The notes: generated by a model not told the origin, from the letters alone. A DNA stretch of 37,519 nucleotides from Streptomyces triticirhizae (GCF_003696235.1 NZ_RFFJ01000040.1:1-37519), one strand, 5' to 3'; shown: positions 24,500-33,336, counted from the stretch's first letter. Translations and numbers: made by a program.

Positions 24500-25468
24500 T
24501 CAGCGGTTGACGGCCTCGGTCCGCTGGGTGAAGGACCGCAGCGCCCGATCAAGGCCCGGCCGGTCCGGCAGCCCGTCCGTGTCGTTGGCGCTCTGCACCA
24601 CCAACGCGGCGGTGGCGGCGGCCTGTTCGAGGGCCAGTGCCGGAGTGGCCCCCGCCAACCAGCCGTCGAGGAAGCCGACCGCGAAGGCGTCCCCGGCGCC
24701 CACCGGATCGACCACGGGCACGGTGAACGCCTCCTGGCGCCAGGCCCCGTCCGCAGTGTGGCAACTGGCCGACTTGTCCCGGTGCTTGATCACCACGGCG
24801 CCGGCCCCGGACGCCAGCAGGCGCCTCCGCGCGGACTCCGTGGGCTCATCGGGATGGAGGAGTTCCAGCTCGTCCTCCCCCGCCAACACCAGGTCGGCGC
24901 GCTCCAGCAGCGGGCCGACCACCTCGCGCCACCGCTCCGGCGGCCCCACCTTGAGGCGGATGTTGGGGTCGAAGGAGACCAACGCCCCGGCATCTCGAGC
25001 CAGTTCGAAGAGTCGCTCCGTGGCCTCGCGGGTCGTTCCCGAGAGCATCGGGGTGATCCCCGTGACATGGAGCAGCCGGGCGCCGGCCAGCGCCTCGGGG
25101 CGCAGTTCGTCGGCCCTCAGACGCGAGGCCGCCGAGCCGGCCCGGTAGTACTGCACGTCGATGGCCCGCGCCGGATGGCTGTCCCTGACCAGCATCCCGG
25201 TGAAGGCCGAGGAGTCCACGATCGCGTAGGAGGTGTCAATGCCGTCGGAGCGCAGTTTCGCCAACACGGCCCGCCCGGCCGGGTCGTCGCCCACCCTGCC
25301 CAGCCAACGGCTGCGGTGTCCCAGCCGGGCCAGGCCCGCCGCGACATTGCTCTCGGCACCGGCGATCGAGCGACGGAAGGCGGTGGCGTGCTCCAACGGC
25401 ACGCCCGGCTCGGCCAGCAGCAGGGTCATCGCCTCGCCACAGACCACGATCTCGGCGGTCCCGCTCAT
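24500..25468 (-). CDS. kdgK: PfkB-family sugar kinase, probable 2-keto-3-deoxygluconate kinase
   Basis: A 322-residue ribokinase-fold kinase. N-terminal GEAMTLLL and the substrate loop AGAESNVAAGLARLG are typical of KDG kinases; the anion-hole/catalytic motif is DPVGAGDAFAVGF with Asp260. The enzyme phosphorylates 2-keto-3-deoxygluconate (or the galacto isomer) to KDPG. Its ATG overlaps the aldolase stop by 4 bp (25465-25468), so the two consecutive pathway enzymes are translationally coupled. This makes the assignment stronger than the fold alone would. Confidence 0.88.
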   Translation of the reverse strand: MSGTAEIVVCGEAMTLLLAEPGVPLEHATAFRRSIAGAESNVAAGLARLGHRSRWLGRVGDDPAGRAVLAKLRSDGIDTSYAIVDSSAFTGMLVRDSHPARAIDVQYYRAGSAASRLRADELRPEALAGARLLHVTGITPMLSGTTREATERLFELARDAGALVSFDPNIRLKVGPPERWREVVGPLLERADLVLAGEDELELLHPDEPTESARRRLLASGAGAVVIKHRDKSASCHTADGAWRQEAFTVPVVDPVGAGDAFAVGFLDGWLAGATPALALEQAAATAALVVQSANDTDGLPDRPGLDRALRSFTQRTEAVNR

Positions 25469-26097
25469 GCCGACCGCCCCTCGACGAGGCGCACATAGTC
25501 ACGCGCCCGTTCCCGCAGGGCGTCCAGGGCTCCCCCGTGGGCCGCGTCCCCCAGCAGCGGGGAGCCGACGCCGATCGCCAGGGTGCCCTCCGCCAGATAC
25601 GTCCTGGCCGCCTCCGCGTTCACCCCGCCCACCGGGATCAGCGGGACGTCGGGGAAGGGGCCCCGGAGCGCCCGCAGATAGCGCGGCCCGCCCATCGCGT
25701 CAGCGGGGAACACCTTGATCGCCGTGGCGCCCGAGGCACGGGCGGCGATGATCTCGCTGGGCGTCAACGCGCCGGCCAGGGTGGGGAGTCCGAGGCGGTG
25801 CGCCTCGTCGAGGCCCGCGCCGAGCCCCGGGGTCACCACGAAGTCGGCGCCCGCCTCGCGGGCGGCCCTCGCGTCGTCCGCCGTCAGCACGGTGCCGGCG
25901 CCCAGCGGGGCGTCCGGGCCCAGTTCGGCGCGGGCCGAGGCGATCACGTCCAGGGCGTCCCGCCCGGTCAGGGATACCTCGACCAGGGACACGCCCTCCT
26001 CGACGAGGGCGAGCACCGCGCGCAGCGAGGCTTCCCGATCCGAGCCTCGGACGATGGCCAGCAGCCGCTTGGCGCGCAGGAGTTCGAGCAGGTTCAT
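25465..26097 (-). CDS. eda: KDPG/KHG aldolase
   Basis: A 210-residue class I aldolase that splits 2-keto-3-deoxy-6-phosphogluconate into pyruvate and glyceraldehyde 3-phosphate. Family landmarks: RLLAIVRG with Arg17, VEVSLTG with the catalytic Glu40, LGAGTVLTADDARAA, FVVTPGL and the Schiff-base Lys128 in AIKVFPADAMGGPRY. VPLIPVGGVN binds phosphate. Length is standard. It precedes KDG kinase (4-bp overlap) and follows the DgoD-type dehydratase by 94 bp, so dehydration, phosphorylation and cleavage are encoded in one run. A 6-phospho-galacto aldolase (DgoA) is a close alternative. Confidence 0.9.
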   Translation of the reverse strand: MNLLELLRAKRLLAIVRGSDREASLRAVLALVEEGVSLVEVSLTGRDALDVIASARAELGPDAPLGAGTVLTADDARAAREAGADFVVTPGLGAGLDEAHRLGLPTLAGALTPSEIIAARASGATAIKVFPADAMGGPRYLRALRGPFPDVPLIPVGGVNAEAARTYLAEGTLAIGVGSPLLGDAAHGGALDALRERARDYVRLVEGRSA

Positions 26098-26191
26098 CGA
26101 TCAGCCTTCTTCCGGAGTCACGGGGCGCTGTCCGGGGCACAAGCCTCGCAGATCGCCCGGTGCGGCGCGCCGAGGCCCGGTCCCCGGCCGG

Positions 26192-27337
26192 TCACCACTC
26201 GGCGAAGCCGCCGTCGGCGTGCCGCCAGACCGGGTTGCGCCAGGCGTGGCCGGCCCGGTCCGCCGCGCGCACCGCGTCCTCGTCCACGGTCACGCCGAGT
26301 CCCGGGAGTTGGGTGCGCGTGGCGTGGCCCTCGGTGAAGCGGAACGGCTCGGGGTCCACCACGTAGGAGAGCAGGTCGGCCTCCCGGTTGTAGTGGATGC
26401 CGAGGCTCTGCTCCTGGATCAGGAAGTTGGGGGTGGCGAAGACCACCTGGAGGCTGGCGGCCAGGGAGATGGGGCCGAGGGGGCAGTGCGGCGCCAGGTG
26501 GGCGCCGAAGGTCTCGGCGAGCGAGGCGATGCGGCGCACCTCGGAGATGCCGCCGGCGTGCGAGAGGTCAGGCTGGACGACGGTCACCCCGGACTGGAGC
26601 ACGGGCAGGAACCCGGAGCGGTCATAGATCCGCTCGCCGGTCGCGATCGGCACGGGCCCGGCCTCGACCAGGCCGCCGAGGACGTGGCTCTGCTCGGGCG
26701 GCAGCGGCTCCTCGACGAAGAGCGGGTGCAGCGGGGCTATCTCGTGCAGCAGCCTGCGGGAGCTGGCGGCGCTGAAGCGGCCGTGGCAGTCGATCGCGAT
26801 GTCGCGTTCGGAGCCGAGCACGTCCCTGGCCGTGGTGACGCGTTCCACCACCGCGTCGATCTCGGCGACGCTGGCGTGCGGTCGGGTGCGGCCGGCCGCG
26901 TTCATCTTCACGGCGGTGAAGCCGGCGTCGACCTGGGCGGCGATCTGGTCGGCGAGTTCGTGGGGGTCGTCACCGCCGACCCAGGCGTAGACCCGGGCTC
27001 GGTCCCGCACCGGGCCGCCGAGCAGCGCGTGCACGGGCGCCCCGTACTGCTTGCCCGCGATGTCCCAGAGCGCCTGGTCGATGCCGGCGACGGCGCTGGA
27101 GAGGACCGGGCCGCCCCGGTAGAAGCCGCCCTTGGTGAGCACCTGCCAGTGGTCCTCGATCCGCAGCGGGTCCTGGCCGACCAGGTACTCGGCGAGCACG
27201 TCGACGGCGGCGCGGACCACCTCGGCCCGGCCCTCCACGACCGGTTCGCCCCAGCCGACCAGGCCCTGGTCGGTCTCGACCCGGCAGAAGAGCCAGCGCG
27301 GCGGGATGAGGAACGTCTCGATTCGGGTGATCTTCAT
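26192..27337 (-). CDS. DgoD-type sugar-acid dehydratase, paralogue 1 (enolase superfamily)
   Basis: A 381-residue protein closely resembling D-galactonate dehydratase over its whole length (PPRWLFCRVETDQGLVGWGE, HAGGISEVRRIASLAE, C-terminal WRHADGGFAEW). Metal ligands and catalytic residues keep the family numbering: Asp183 and His185 in AIDCHGRF, Glu209 in FVEEPL, Glu235 in TGERIY, His284 in LAPHCPLGP. It would dehydrate galactonate or a related aldonate to a 2-keto-3-deoxy acid for KdgK/Eda. ATG 27337 has a weak gagg. It shares a 106-bp identical tract with paralogue 2 (34933-36072). Having two copies suggests two different acids, or recent duplication with conversion. Confidence 0.88.
   Translation of the reverse strand: MKITRIETFLIPPRWLFCRVETDQGLVGWGEPVVEGRAEVVRAAVDVLAEYLVGQDPLRIEDHWQVLTKGGFYRGGPVLSSAVAGIDQALWDIAGKQYGAPVHALLGGPVRDRARVYAWVGGDDPHELADQIAAQVDAGFTAVKMNAAGRTRPHASVAEIDAVVERVTTARDVLGSERDIAIDCHGRFSAASSRRLLHEIAPLHPLFVEEPLPPEQSHVLGGLVEAGPVPIATGERIYDRSGFLPVLQSGVTVVQPDLSHAGGISEVRRIASLAETFGAHLAPHCPLGPISLAASLQVVFATPNFLIQEQSLGIHYNREADLLSYVVDPEPFRFTEGHATRTQLPGLGVTVDEDAVRAADRAGHAWRNPVWRHADGGFAEW
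27058..27163 (-). repeat. 106-bp tract identical to one in the second dgoD-like gene
   Basis: These 106 bp are base-for-base identical to 35793-35898, in the same orientation and reading frame. They encode the stretch from RIEDHWQVLTK through AGIDQALWDI. Both flanks diverge at once. Confidence 0.9.
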
Positions 27338-27412
27338 GTGCGGTGCCTCGTGCGTGCTTTCCGTGCTGTCGGTGCGGGGTGCGCGGTCGCTGTGGCGGCC
27401 ACGCTGGGGGTG

Positions 27413-28138
27413 CTAGCCGTGGGGGTGTTGCTGCTCGCTGGCCCGGTCGAGGTCGCGGGCGGCCTGGGCGAGCAGCGCCCGCATGAGCGACTCGGCGGCG
27501 TCGGCGTCCCGCTCGCGCACGGCCGTCAGGACGGCGCGGTGTTGGGGCACCGGGTCGCCGGCGGCGGCGGAGCTGTGGACCAGCAGGTCGCGTCGTTCGA
27601 GGCCGGACTCGATGACGAGTTCCATCCGGACGAGGAGTTCGTTGTGGGTGGCCGCCAACAGCCCCCGGTGGAAGGCCAGGTCGGCGGCGGCGGCCTCGGC
27701 GGGAGAGGTCGCCAGACCCATGGCGGTCAGGGCCTCCTCCAGGACGGCGAGGTCGTCCGGGTCTCGACGTTCGGCGGCGAGCCGGGCGGCGGCGGGCTCC
27801 ACGATGGCGCGGACCTCCCCGAGATCCCGGTGGAGGGCGGCGTCTCCGCCCTCGCCGGCGGGGGTGGCGGCGAGCCGCCAGCGGAGCACGTCGGGGTCGA
27901 GGAGGTTCCAGTGGGCTCGGGGGCGAACGAAGGTGCCGCGCCGCTGGCGGGCGTCGACGAGGCCCTTGGCGGCGAGCACCTTGAGCGACTCCCGGAGCGC
28001 GGTGAGGCTGACGTCCAACTCGGCCTGGAGCGCGACCAGATCGAGCGTGGCGCCCTCGGGCCACTCCCCGCCCAGCAGGCGCCGGGCGAGCTCCTCGACG
28101 GTCTGGCCGTGGACACCTCGGGAGGCGTAGCGCGTCAT
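27413..28138 (-). CDS. FadR/GntR-family regulator with FCD domain
   Basis: A 241-residue repressor-type protein from ATG 28138 (ggaggaggcgc upstream). The winged HTH covers about residues 8-73: TVEELARRLLGGEWPEG, ALQAELDVSLTALRESLKVL, AAKGLVDARQRRGTFVRP. The FCD domain carries the usual Asp/His ligand positions in DLGEVRAIVEPAAARLA, LAFHRGLLAATHNELL and PQHRAVLTAV. FadR-type regulators next to sugar-acid dehydratases commonly bind the 2-keto-3-deoxy acid or its precursor. It sits 75 bp upstream of dgoD-like paralogue 1, so it probably controls that gene, eda and kdgK. Confidence 0.9.
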   Translation of the reverse strand: MTRYASRGVHGQTVEELARRLLGGEWPEGATLDLVALQAELDVSLTALRESLKVLAAKGLVDARQRRGTFVRPRAHWNLLDPDVLRWRLAATPAGEGGDAALHRDLGEVRAIVEPAAARLAAERRDPDDLAVLEEALTAMGLATSPAEAAAADLAFHRGLLAATHNELLVRMELVIESGLERRDLLVHSSAAAGDPVPQHRAVLTAVRERDADAAESLMRALLAQAARDLDRASEQQHPHG

Positions 28139-28201
28139 GCGCCTCCTCCCCAGGATCGTCGGCCCTCGTCCGTGCCCCAGCCTGCTTCCCGGCCCGCCTC
28201 C

Positions 28202-28222
28202 TGTCAACAATTCTTCGTAATT
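28202..28222 (-). promoter_or_regulatory. AT-rich promoter/operator of the FadR-type gene
   Basis: A sharp AT-rich island in GC-rich DNA. On the minus strand it carries TTGACA (28202-28207), immediately preceded by AATTACGAAGAATT (28209-28222), whose ends are inverted AATT. The expected -10 (about 28179-28184, CAGGCT) is poor. An operator for the FadR-type protein is plausible. Confidence 0.4.
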
Positions 28223-28309
28223 AATGAGTTTCCGGAGGGCGGTTGCCCGGCCGCGCCCGGGGCGGCGGCCGGGGCCTGCGTCCCGGGGGCGGACGGCCCG
28301 GCGTCGGCC

Positions 28310-29620
28310 TCAGCGGGTCCCGATGTCGGTCCCGCTGAGCGGGGCCAGGGAGGCGGCGCCGGCGAACTCGGCCGAAGCGCCCAACTCCCGCTCGATCCTG
28401 AGCAGTCGGTTCCACTTGGCGGTGCGTTCGGAGCGGGTGAGCGAGCCGACCTTGATCTGCCCGGTCCGCCAGCCGACGGCCAGGTCCGCGAGCCAGCTGT
28501 CCTCGGTCTCGCCCGACCTGGCGGAGAGCACCGTGGCGTAGCCGGCGGCCTGGGCGGTCCTGACCACGGTGTGGGCGTCGGAGAGGAGCCCACACTGGTT
28601 GGGCTTGACCAGCACGGCGTTGCCGACCCCGGACTCGATCCCGCGCCGCAGCCGGGTGGCGGTGGTGACGAAGAGGTCGTCACCGACGAGCTGGTGGCCG
28701 CCGCCGAGGCGTTGGGTGATCTCGCGCCACCCCTCCCAGTCGTCCTCGGCCAGGGGGTCCTCGATCGAGAGCACGGGGAAGCGGGCGCACCAGTCGCCGA
28801 TCAGGTCGGTCAGCTCGCCGGTGTCCAGCCGGCGCCCCTCGGCCGCCAGGTGGTAGTCGCCCTCGTCGAGGAGCTCGGTGGCCGCCACGTCGATGGCGAT
28901 TCCCACCTGGTCGCCCGGGCGCAGCCCGGCCCGTTCGATGCCGGCGGTCAGCACCTCAAGTCCCCTGGTGTTGCTGGGCAGCGGCACCCCGAAGCCGCCC
29001 TCGTCAGCGACCAGCCTGATGTCGTGACCCGCCTCCGTCAGCACCTCGCCCGTGGCCCGCCGCACCCGGGCCACCCACTCCAGGGCCTGGGCGAAGCTGT
29101 CGGCCCCCACCGGCACCGCCAGGAGGTCCTGGATGTCCAGGGCGCCGCCGGCGTGGGCGCCGCCCGAGAGGATGTTGACCATGGGCATCGGGAGCAGCGG
29201 ATCGCTCCCGGCGCCGAACCACCGGTAGGGCGGCTGCCCCAGGGAGGCGGCGGCCGCCAGTGAGGAGGCCAGCGAGACCGAGAGCACCGCGTTGGCGCCC
29301 AGCCGATTGAGGTCGTCGGTGCCGTCCAACGTTCTGAGCGCCGCGTCCAGGCCGATCTGGTCGGTGGCGTCCAGGCCGAGGACGAGTTCCGCGATCTCGC
29401 CCTCCACCGACGCCACCGCCCGGCGGACGCCGCGACCGGCGTAGCGGTCGCCGCCGTCCCGGAGTTCCACCGCCTCGTGCGAGCCGGTGGACGCGCCGGA
29501 GGGCACGCTCACCGTGGCGCCGGCCCCGCCGCGCAGCCTGACCTCGCACGCGACGGTCGGGTTGCCACGGGAGTCCAGCACCTCGCAGGGCAGCAGGGCG
29601 TCGATGGTGGTCTCGGCCAT
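28310..29620 (-). CDS. Divergent enolase-like protein with altered active site
   Basis: A 436-residue full-length enolase homologue: LDSRGNPTVACEV, PSGASTGSHEAVELRDGG, His156 in GGAHAGGALDIQD, VADEGGFG (Glu207), metal ligands Asp244, Glu287 and Asp314 (IAIDVAATE, SIEDPLAE, VGDDLF), Lys339 in LVKPNQCG and Lys390 in GQIKVGS. Two positions differ from classic enolase. The His of SHRSGETED, which binds the phospho-substrate, is Ala367 (SARSGETED), and the Glu of the QEF motif is Asp165. The general base Lys and metal site are intact, so dehydration chemistry is possible but the substrate may have changed. Its ATG overlaps the kinase stop (TGATG), in an operon with that kinase. A housekeeping enolase must lie elsewhere. 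Confidence 0.85.
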   Translation of the reverse strand: MAETTIDALLPCEVLDSRGNPTVACEVRLRGGAGATVSVPSGASTGSHEAVELRDGGDRYAGRGVRRAVASVEGEIAELVLGLDATDQIGLDAALRTLDGTDDLNRLGANAVLSVSLASSLAAAASLGQPPYRWFGAGSDPLLPMPMVNILSGGAHAGGALDIQDLLAVPVGADSFAQALEWVARVRRATGEVLTEAGHDIRLVADEGGFGVPLPSNTRGLEVLTAGIERAGLRPGDQVGIAIDVAATELLDEGDYHLAAEGRRLDTGELTDLIGDWCARFPVLSIEDPLAEDDWEGWREITQRLGGGHQLVGDDLFVTTATRLRRGIESGVGNAVLVKPNQCGLLSDAHTVVRTAQAAGYATVLSARSGETEDSWLADLAVGWRTGQIKVGSLTRSERTAKWNRLLRIERELGASAEFAGAASLAPLSGTDIGTR

Positions 29621-30663
29621 CAGGGGGCAAGTCCTTTCAGCAGCCGGCGCATTCCTCGCGCCGGGTCGGATGAGGTGAGGAGGTCCAGTGCCACGCCCCG
29701 CACGGCCACGCCCTGGCCGGGGGTGAGATAGCCGGCGGGTGAGGTGCCGTCCACCCGGGCCAGCAGCAGGCAGGCCAGTTGGTCCGCCAGGTGGTCGGGA
29801 TCGCTCAGGCCGGGCCCGCCGGCCTGGCCGTAGGCGTCGAGGAAGCGCCGCGCCGCGTCGAACAACGCGTCCGCGTGATCCGGGAGATGAACGCTCTTGA
29901 GCAGGAGGTGACAGAGCAGGAAGGCCACATCGAAGGTGGGGTCGCCCAGGTGGGCCACCTCGAAGTCCAACACCCAGCAGCCGAGTTCCTCGGCCGCTGG
30001 AGGGGTGTCGTCCGGCCCCATGGGCCCGGTCAGCACATTCTTGGGCGAGAAGTCGCCGTGGACCAGGCACTGCCGCGCCTCGGCCGTGCGCCGCTCGCAC
30101 GCGGTGATCCGCGTCGCCACGCTCGGGTGGCGCCCGGCCACGGTGCGGTGGAACGGCGCCAGCCGCAGCTGGTCGAAGGCCTCCGGGTCGTCCAGGCGCT
30201 CGGGCAGCCCGGCGCCGCCCTCGGTGGCGACCGCCCAGCGGCCCAGCAGCGCGCCCAGACGCTCGGCCACCGATGGCCACACCCGGCCGGCGAGGAGCAG
30301 TTCCTTCCAGTTGCCCCAGTCGGCCGGGGCCCGTTCGATGGTCATGGCCAGGCGTCGGTGGTCGGTGTCCAGCACCGCTGGCACCGACCCCGGGGTGAGG
30401 CCGGCGGCCAGCGCCAGCGCGGCGGCCTCGTTGAGCGTGCGTTCCCGCTTGGCGTGCCAGACCATCTCGGTGCGGAGCCTGGGCAGGGCCTGCTTGACCA
30501 CCAGCCCGCGCCCGTCGCCGGTGTCGACGGCCAGCGCCACGCTGGAGACGCCGCCGGAGAGTTCGTCGGCCGTGGCCGGCGCGCCGGGGGCGAGCAGCCC
30601 GCGCCGCCGGAGGTAGGGCAGCACGGTCCCGGCGTCGAGCAGGGGCTGGCGGTCCTCTGTCAC
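29620..30663 (-). CDS. APH-fold small-molecule kinase
   Basis: A 347-residue kinase of the aminoglycoside-phosphotransferase fold. Parts in order: Lys57 in LVVKQALP (ATP), WGNWKELLLAGRVWP (a stretch like that in methylthioribose kinase), the catalytic loop QCLVHGDFSPKNVL with Asp204 and Asn209, and the metal Asp233 in WVLDFEVAHLGDPTFDVAF. It starts at GTG 30663, overlapping the upstream stop by 4 bp, and its stop overlaps the enolase-like ATG. This tight coupling on both sides makes a role in sugar or sugar-acid phosphorylation more likely than antibiotic resistance. The substrate is unknown; a glycerate-like or methylthioribose-like compound is a guess. Confidence 0.85.
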   Translation of the reverse strand: MTEDRQPLLDAGTVLPYLRRRGLLAPGAPATADELSGGVSSVALAVDTGDGRGLVVKQALPRLRTEMVWHAKRERTLNEAAALALAAGLTPGSVPAVLDTDHRRLAMTIERAPADWGNWKELLLAGRVWPSVAERLGALLGRWAVATEGGAGLPERLDDPEAFDQLRLAPFHRTVAGRHPSVATRITACERRTAEARQCLVHGDFSPKNVLTGPMGPDDTPPAAEELGCWVLDFEVAHLGDPTFDVAFLLCHLLLKSVHLPDHADALFDAARRFLDAYGQAGGPGLSDPDHLADQLACLLLARVDGTSPAGYLTPGQGVAVRGVALDLLTSSDPARGMRRLLKGLAP

Positions 30664-32912
30664 GGCCGCTGCCCAGCCCTGCGGTTGCGCTCCCGGCGCT
30701 GTTCGGCGCCGAGCCGGTCCTCGATGGTCTCGATGTCCATCTCGCCGAAGATGTCCTGGAGTTGGGAGAGCGGCTCGACCTGCGCCACGGTGACCCAGGG
30801 CGGCCAGGTGCCCACGCCGGAGTAGGTCATGTCGGTCAGCGAGATGGCCTCCTCGCAGCGCCCGTCCTCGCCGTAGCCGAGGTCGTTGCCCGGGTACTGG
30901 GTGGTGCGGTGCGCGGTGCCGGTGAGCAGCCGGGCCACCTCGCGGTAGTGCTCGTCGCCGGTGAACAGGTGCAGCCGGTAGAAGTTGGCGCCCTCGTAGG
31001 TGATCCAGTTGTCCATCCCTGAGTGCCCTGCCGCGATCAGGCTCAGTCCCAGCGGGCCGTCCTCCCGGTAGGCGGCCCGTTCGGTGGCCACCGGCCAGCC
31101 CCTGGCCAGAATCCAGGTCTCGGTGAAGTCCGCCGCCTCCCGAGCGTCCGCCAGCCAACCGTCGTCCTGGGTCACGTCGTACGGCGCCAGCGCCGCGTGC
31201 GGCGCCATGCCGCCGGCTTCCTTGTCCACCACGTTGGGATTGTCGGCGGTGCCGCCGATGAAGCGGAAGGTGCCGCGGGTCTGCTCGCGGTGGAAGCGTC
31301 CCGCGCGCAGCGCCGCCCGCAGATAGCGTTCCTTCCCGGTGCACAGGTGCAGATGGGCCAGGAAGCGGATGGGGTGGCTGGTGTTGGTCTTCTCCGGGCT
31401 CTCGATGGTCCCGTCCCAGCCATAGGCGCGCGGGAACGATCCATCCTCGCTCTGGTTGTCGACCAGGAAATCACCGAAGGTGGTCAGATACCGCTCCCAG
31501 GCACGCACCGGCTCGCCCCTGCGCCGCATCAGCCGGGCGGCGTCGAGCACCCCGTCCATTCCGTCGGCCGCCACCCGGATGAACACCGGGTACCACTCGC
31601 GCCAGCGGAGTTCGTCACCGTCGGCCCAGAGCCTCGGCAGCCCGTTGTCCAGCGGCGACTCGGTCACCCAGAAGTCGATGACCGAGCGCCCCTTGGCGGC
31701 CAGCTCCGCGTCCCCCGAGAGCAGCCCGGCGCGCAGCATCTGGTAGCCGGCCGGCGCCTGTTGGCCGATGAACCCCATCACATAGCTGATGGCATCCGGC
31801 CGCCCGTGCGGCAGCTGGCAGCTGAAGGGCAGCCCAGGGTGGCCGTTGTAGTCCCTGGTCAGCCGCCCGAGCAGGGCGACGCCCGCCGCGTGGACCGGTT
31901 CGGCCGAGCCGCCGCCCGGCGGCGGCGCGAAGTGGTCCCAGTACGCCCGCCAGTTCTCCCGGCCCGCCGAGGGCCGCCCCTCGTGGACGCCCAGCCGCAG
32001 CAGCAGCGTGTACTGGTGGCTGAACCCCTCGACCACCGGGTGGCTCCGACGCACCCAGGAGTCCGAGCCGTACGCCTTCTCCCCCTCGAACGCCGGGTAT
32101 ACGCAGGCGAGTTGTGGCTCCGGGGTGCGTTGCACGCCCAGTCCCGCGTACCGGATGCCCTCGTTGATCCACCAGGTGCGGGCGTTCTCCTGGACCACGC
32201 CGTCCCGCCCGGTCGCGGGCGGGTCGCCGATCCGGCCCAGGGTGACGGTGCGTCCGCCGTCGCGCTGCGGCAGCAGCACGAAGGGCAGGGTGAGTCGGGT
32301 CTCCTTGACGTAGAAGTAGGTGTCCTCGGGGTCGCTGCCGATGGCGCCCTCGGGCAGGCCGGTGGAGTCGCCATACCACATGCCGGGGTAGAGCACGTCG
32401 TAGTCGGCGAGTTCGGCCGCGCCGTCGGCGATGCCCAGCGCGAAGCGGGAGTTGAAGCAGGTCTCCTTGAGGTCGACCGCGTGCTCGACGGTGACGGTGC
32501 GGTCGAGGGTGAGCGCGGCCCCGTCGAGGGTGTAGCGGTCGTCGAAGCGGTAGCGGCCGCCCGCCGGGGTGGAGACGACGCCGCTGGCCTCGGCGCCCGT
32601 CTCCGTGATCTCCAGGCTGGTGTAGCCGGTCGAGGTCTCCGCCGGCGTGTCGCCGATCCTGACCATGATCTGGAGCGGCGCGAGGGAGCGGACGACGGCC
32701 GTGCCGGTGGCGGTCTCGGCCACGGCGATGCCCTGGGTTCCGTCGTCGGCCGGCTCGGCCACCAGGGCGTAGGCCGGCCCGTCGCCCGAGGCGGCGTGGG
32801 CGCTGCCCGTGGCGGAGCCGGGGCCGGCGGGCAGCCCGGTGGCCAGGGCGGTGCCCGTCACGGTGCCGGCGACCAGCACGCTGCGGCGGGCGACTTCGGG
32901 AGGTGGGGCCAT
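30660..32912 (-). CDS. Tat-exported large enzyme, probable alpha/alpha-barrel glycan-active protein
   Basis: A 750-residue protein from ATG 32912 (gaggag 8 nt upstream). Its twin-arginine signal is ARRSVLVAGTVTGTALATGL. The N-terminal half (to about 330) is beta-rich (RYRFDDRYTLDGAALTLDRT, LYPGMWYGDSTGLPEG). The C-terminal half has repeated helical hairpins with aromatic-acidic loops (WRAYWDHFAPPPG, NGLPRLWADGDELRWREWYP, FLVDNQSEDGSFPRAYGWDG, GYGEDGRCEEAISL). This beta-domain plus six-hairpin layout is common to glycoside hydrolases and lyases, but I cannot assign a family. It lies downstream of the GH51 gene and is coupled to the kinase gene, so it presumably attacks a plant-type polysaccharide outside the cell. 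Confidence 0.75.
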   Translation of the reverse strand: MAPPPEVARRSVLVAGTVTGTALATGLPAGPGSATGSAHAASGDGPAYALVAEPADDGTQGIAVAETATGTAVVRSLAPLQIMVRIGDTPAETSTGYTSLEITETGAEASGVVSTPAGGRYRFDDRYTLDGAALTLDRTVTVEHAVDLKETCFNSRFALGIADGAAELADYDVLYPGMWYGDSTGLPEGAIGSDPEDTYFYVKETRLTLPFVLLPQRDGGRTVTLGRIGDPPATGRDGVVQENARTWWINEGIRYAGLGVQRTPEPQLACVYPAFEGEKAYGSDSWVRRSHPVVEGFSHQYTLLLRLGVHEGRPSAGRENWRAYWDHFAPPPGGGSAEPVHAAGVALLGRLTRDYNGHPGLPFSCQLPHGRPDAISYVMGFIGQQAPAGYQMLRAGLLSGDAELAAKGRSVIDFWVTESPLDNGLPRLWADGDELRWREWYPVFIRVAADGMDGVLDAARLMRRRGEPVRAWERYLTTFGDFLVDNQSEDGSFPRAYGWDGTIESPEKTNTSHPIRFLAHLHLCTGKERYLRAALRAGRFHREQTRGTFRFIGGTADNPNVVDKEAGGMAPHAALAPYDVTQDDGWLADAREAADFTETWILARGWPVATERAAYREDGPLGLSLIAAGHSGMDNWITYEGANFYRLHLFTGDEHYREVARLLTGTAHRTTQYPGNDLGYGEDGRCEEAISLTDMTYSGVGTWPPWVTVAQVEPLSQLQDIFGEMDIETIEDRLGAEQRRERNRRAGQRP

Positions 32913-33336
32913 CGGGACGGCTCCTCGGATCGGTCGAGCAACGGGTTCGGTGGGAACGGGGCAACGTGCGGGAACGGGGCAACGTACCGGTGGGCGCGGC
33001 TCCTTGATGCCGGTGGTCGCGATGCCCTCCACGATCCGGCCCGAGGCGTCGGGATGGGCGCGCGGCCACCGGCCGCCGCGGCCGTGCCGGTGGCGCGCGG
33101 GAGGGTGCGCCGGCTGAGGGGGCCGGGCGGCGCGGACGCGCGTCGTTCACCTCACGTCGGTGGGAGGAGTGCGGACCCGCCTGCGGAAGCGCCGGTTCAG
33201 AGGCGAACCCTCAGGGCGACGACCGGAGTTGGCCAGGAACGGCCGGGGTCGGTCGGGAGCCGGAACGGCCGGGGGCCGGAACGGCCGGCGACCGGGGTGG
33301 TCGGTGACCGGGGTGGTCGGGAGCGTCCGAAAGAGG
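32913..33336. repeat. Gene-free stretch with short tandem repeats
   Basis: These 424 bp between the GH51 stop and the Tat-protein start contain no convincing gene. A 16-bp unit, gggaacggggcaacgt, occurs twice with an 18-bp period (32952-32967, 32970-32985). At about 33230-33330 there are degenerate runs of ggaacggccgggg and gaccggggtggtcgg. No clear promoter was found; the length suggests that the Tat-protein operon has its own. Confidence 0.55.

Noticed and set aside
25715..29263. 1182-codon plus-strand frame over the dgoD/FadR/enolase genes
   Set aside because: Val/Gly/Arg-rich antisense shadow of four clearly recognisable minus-strand genes.
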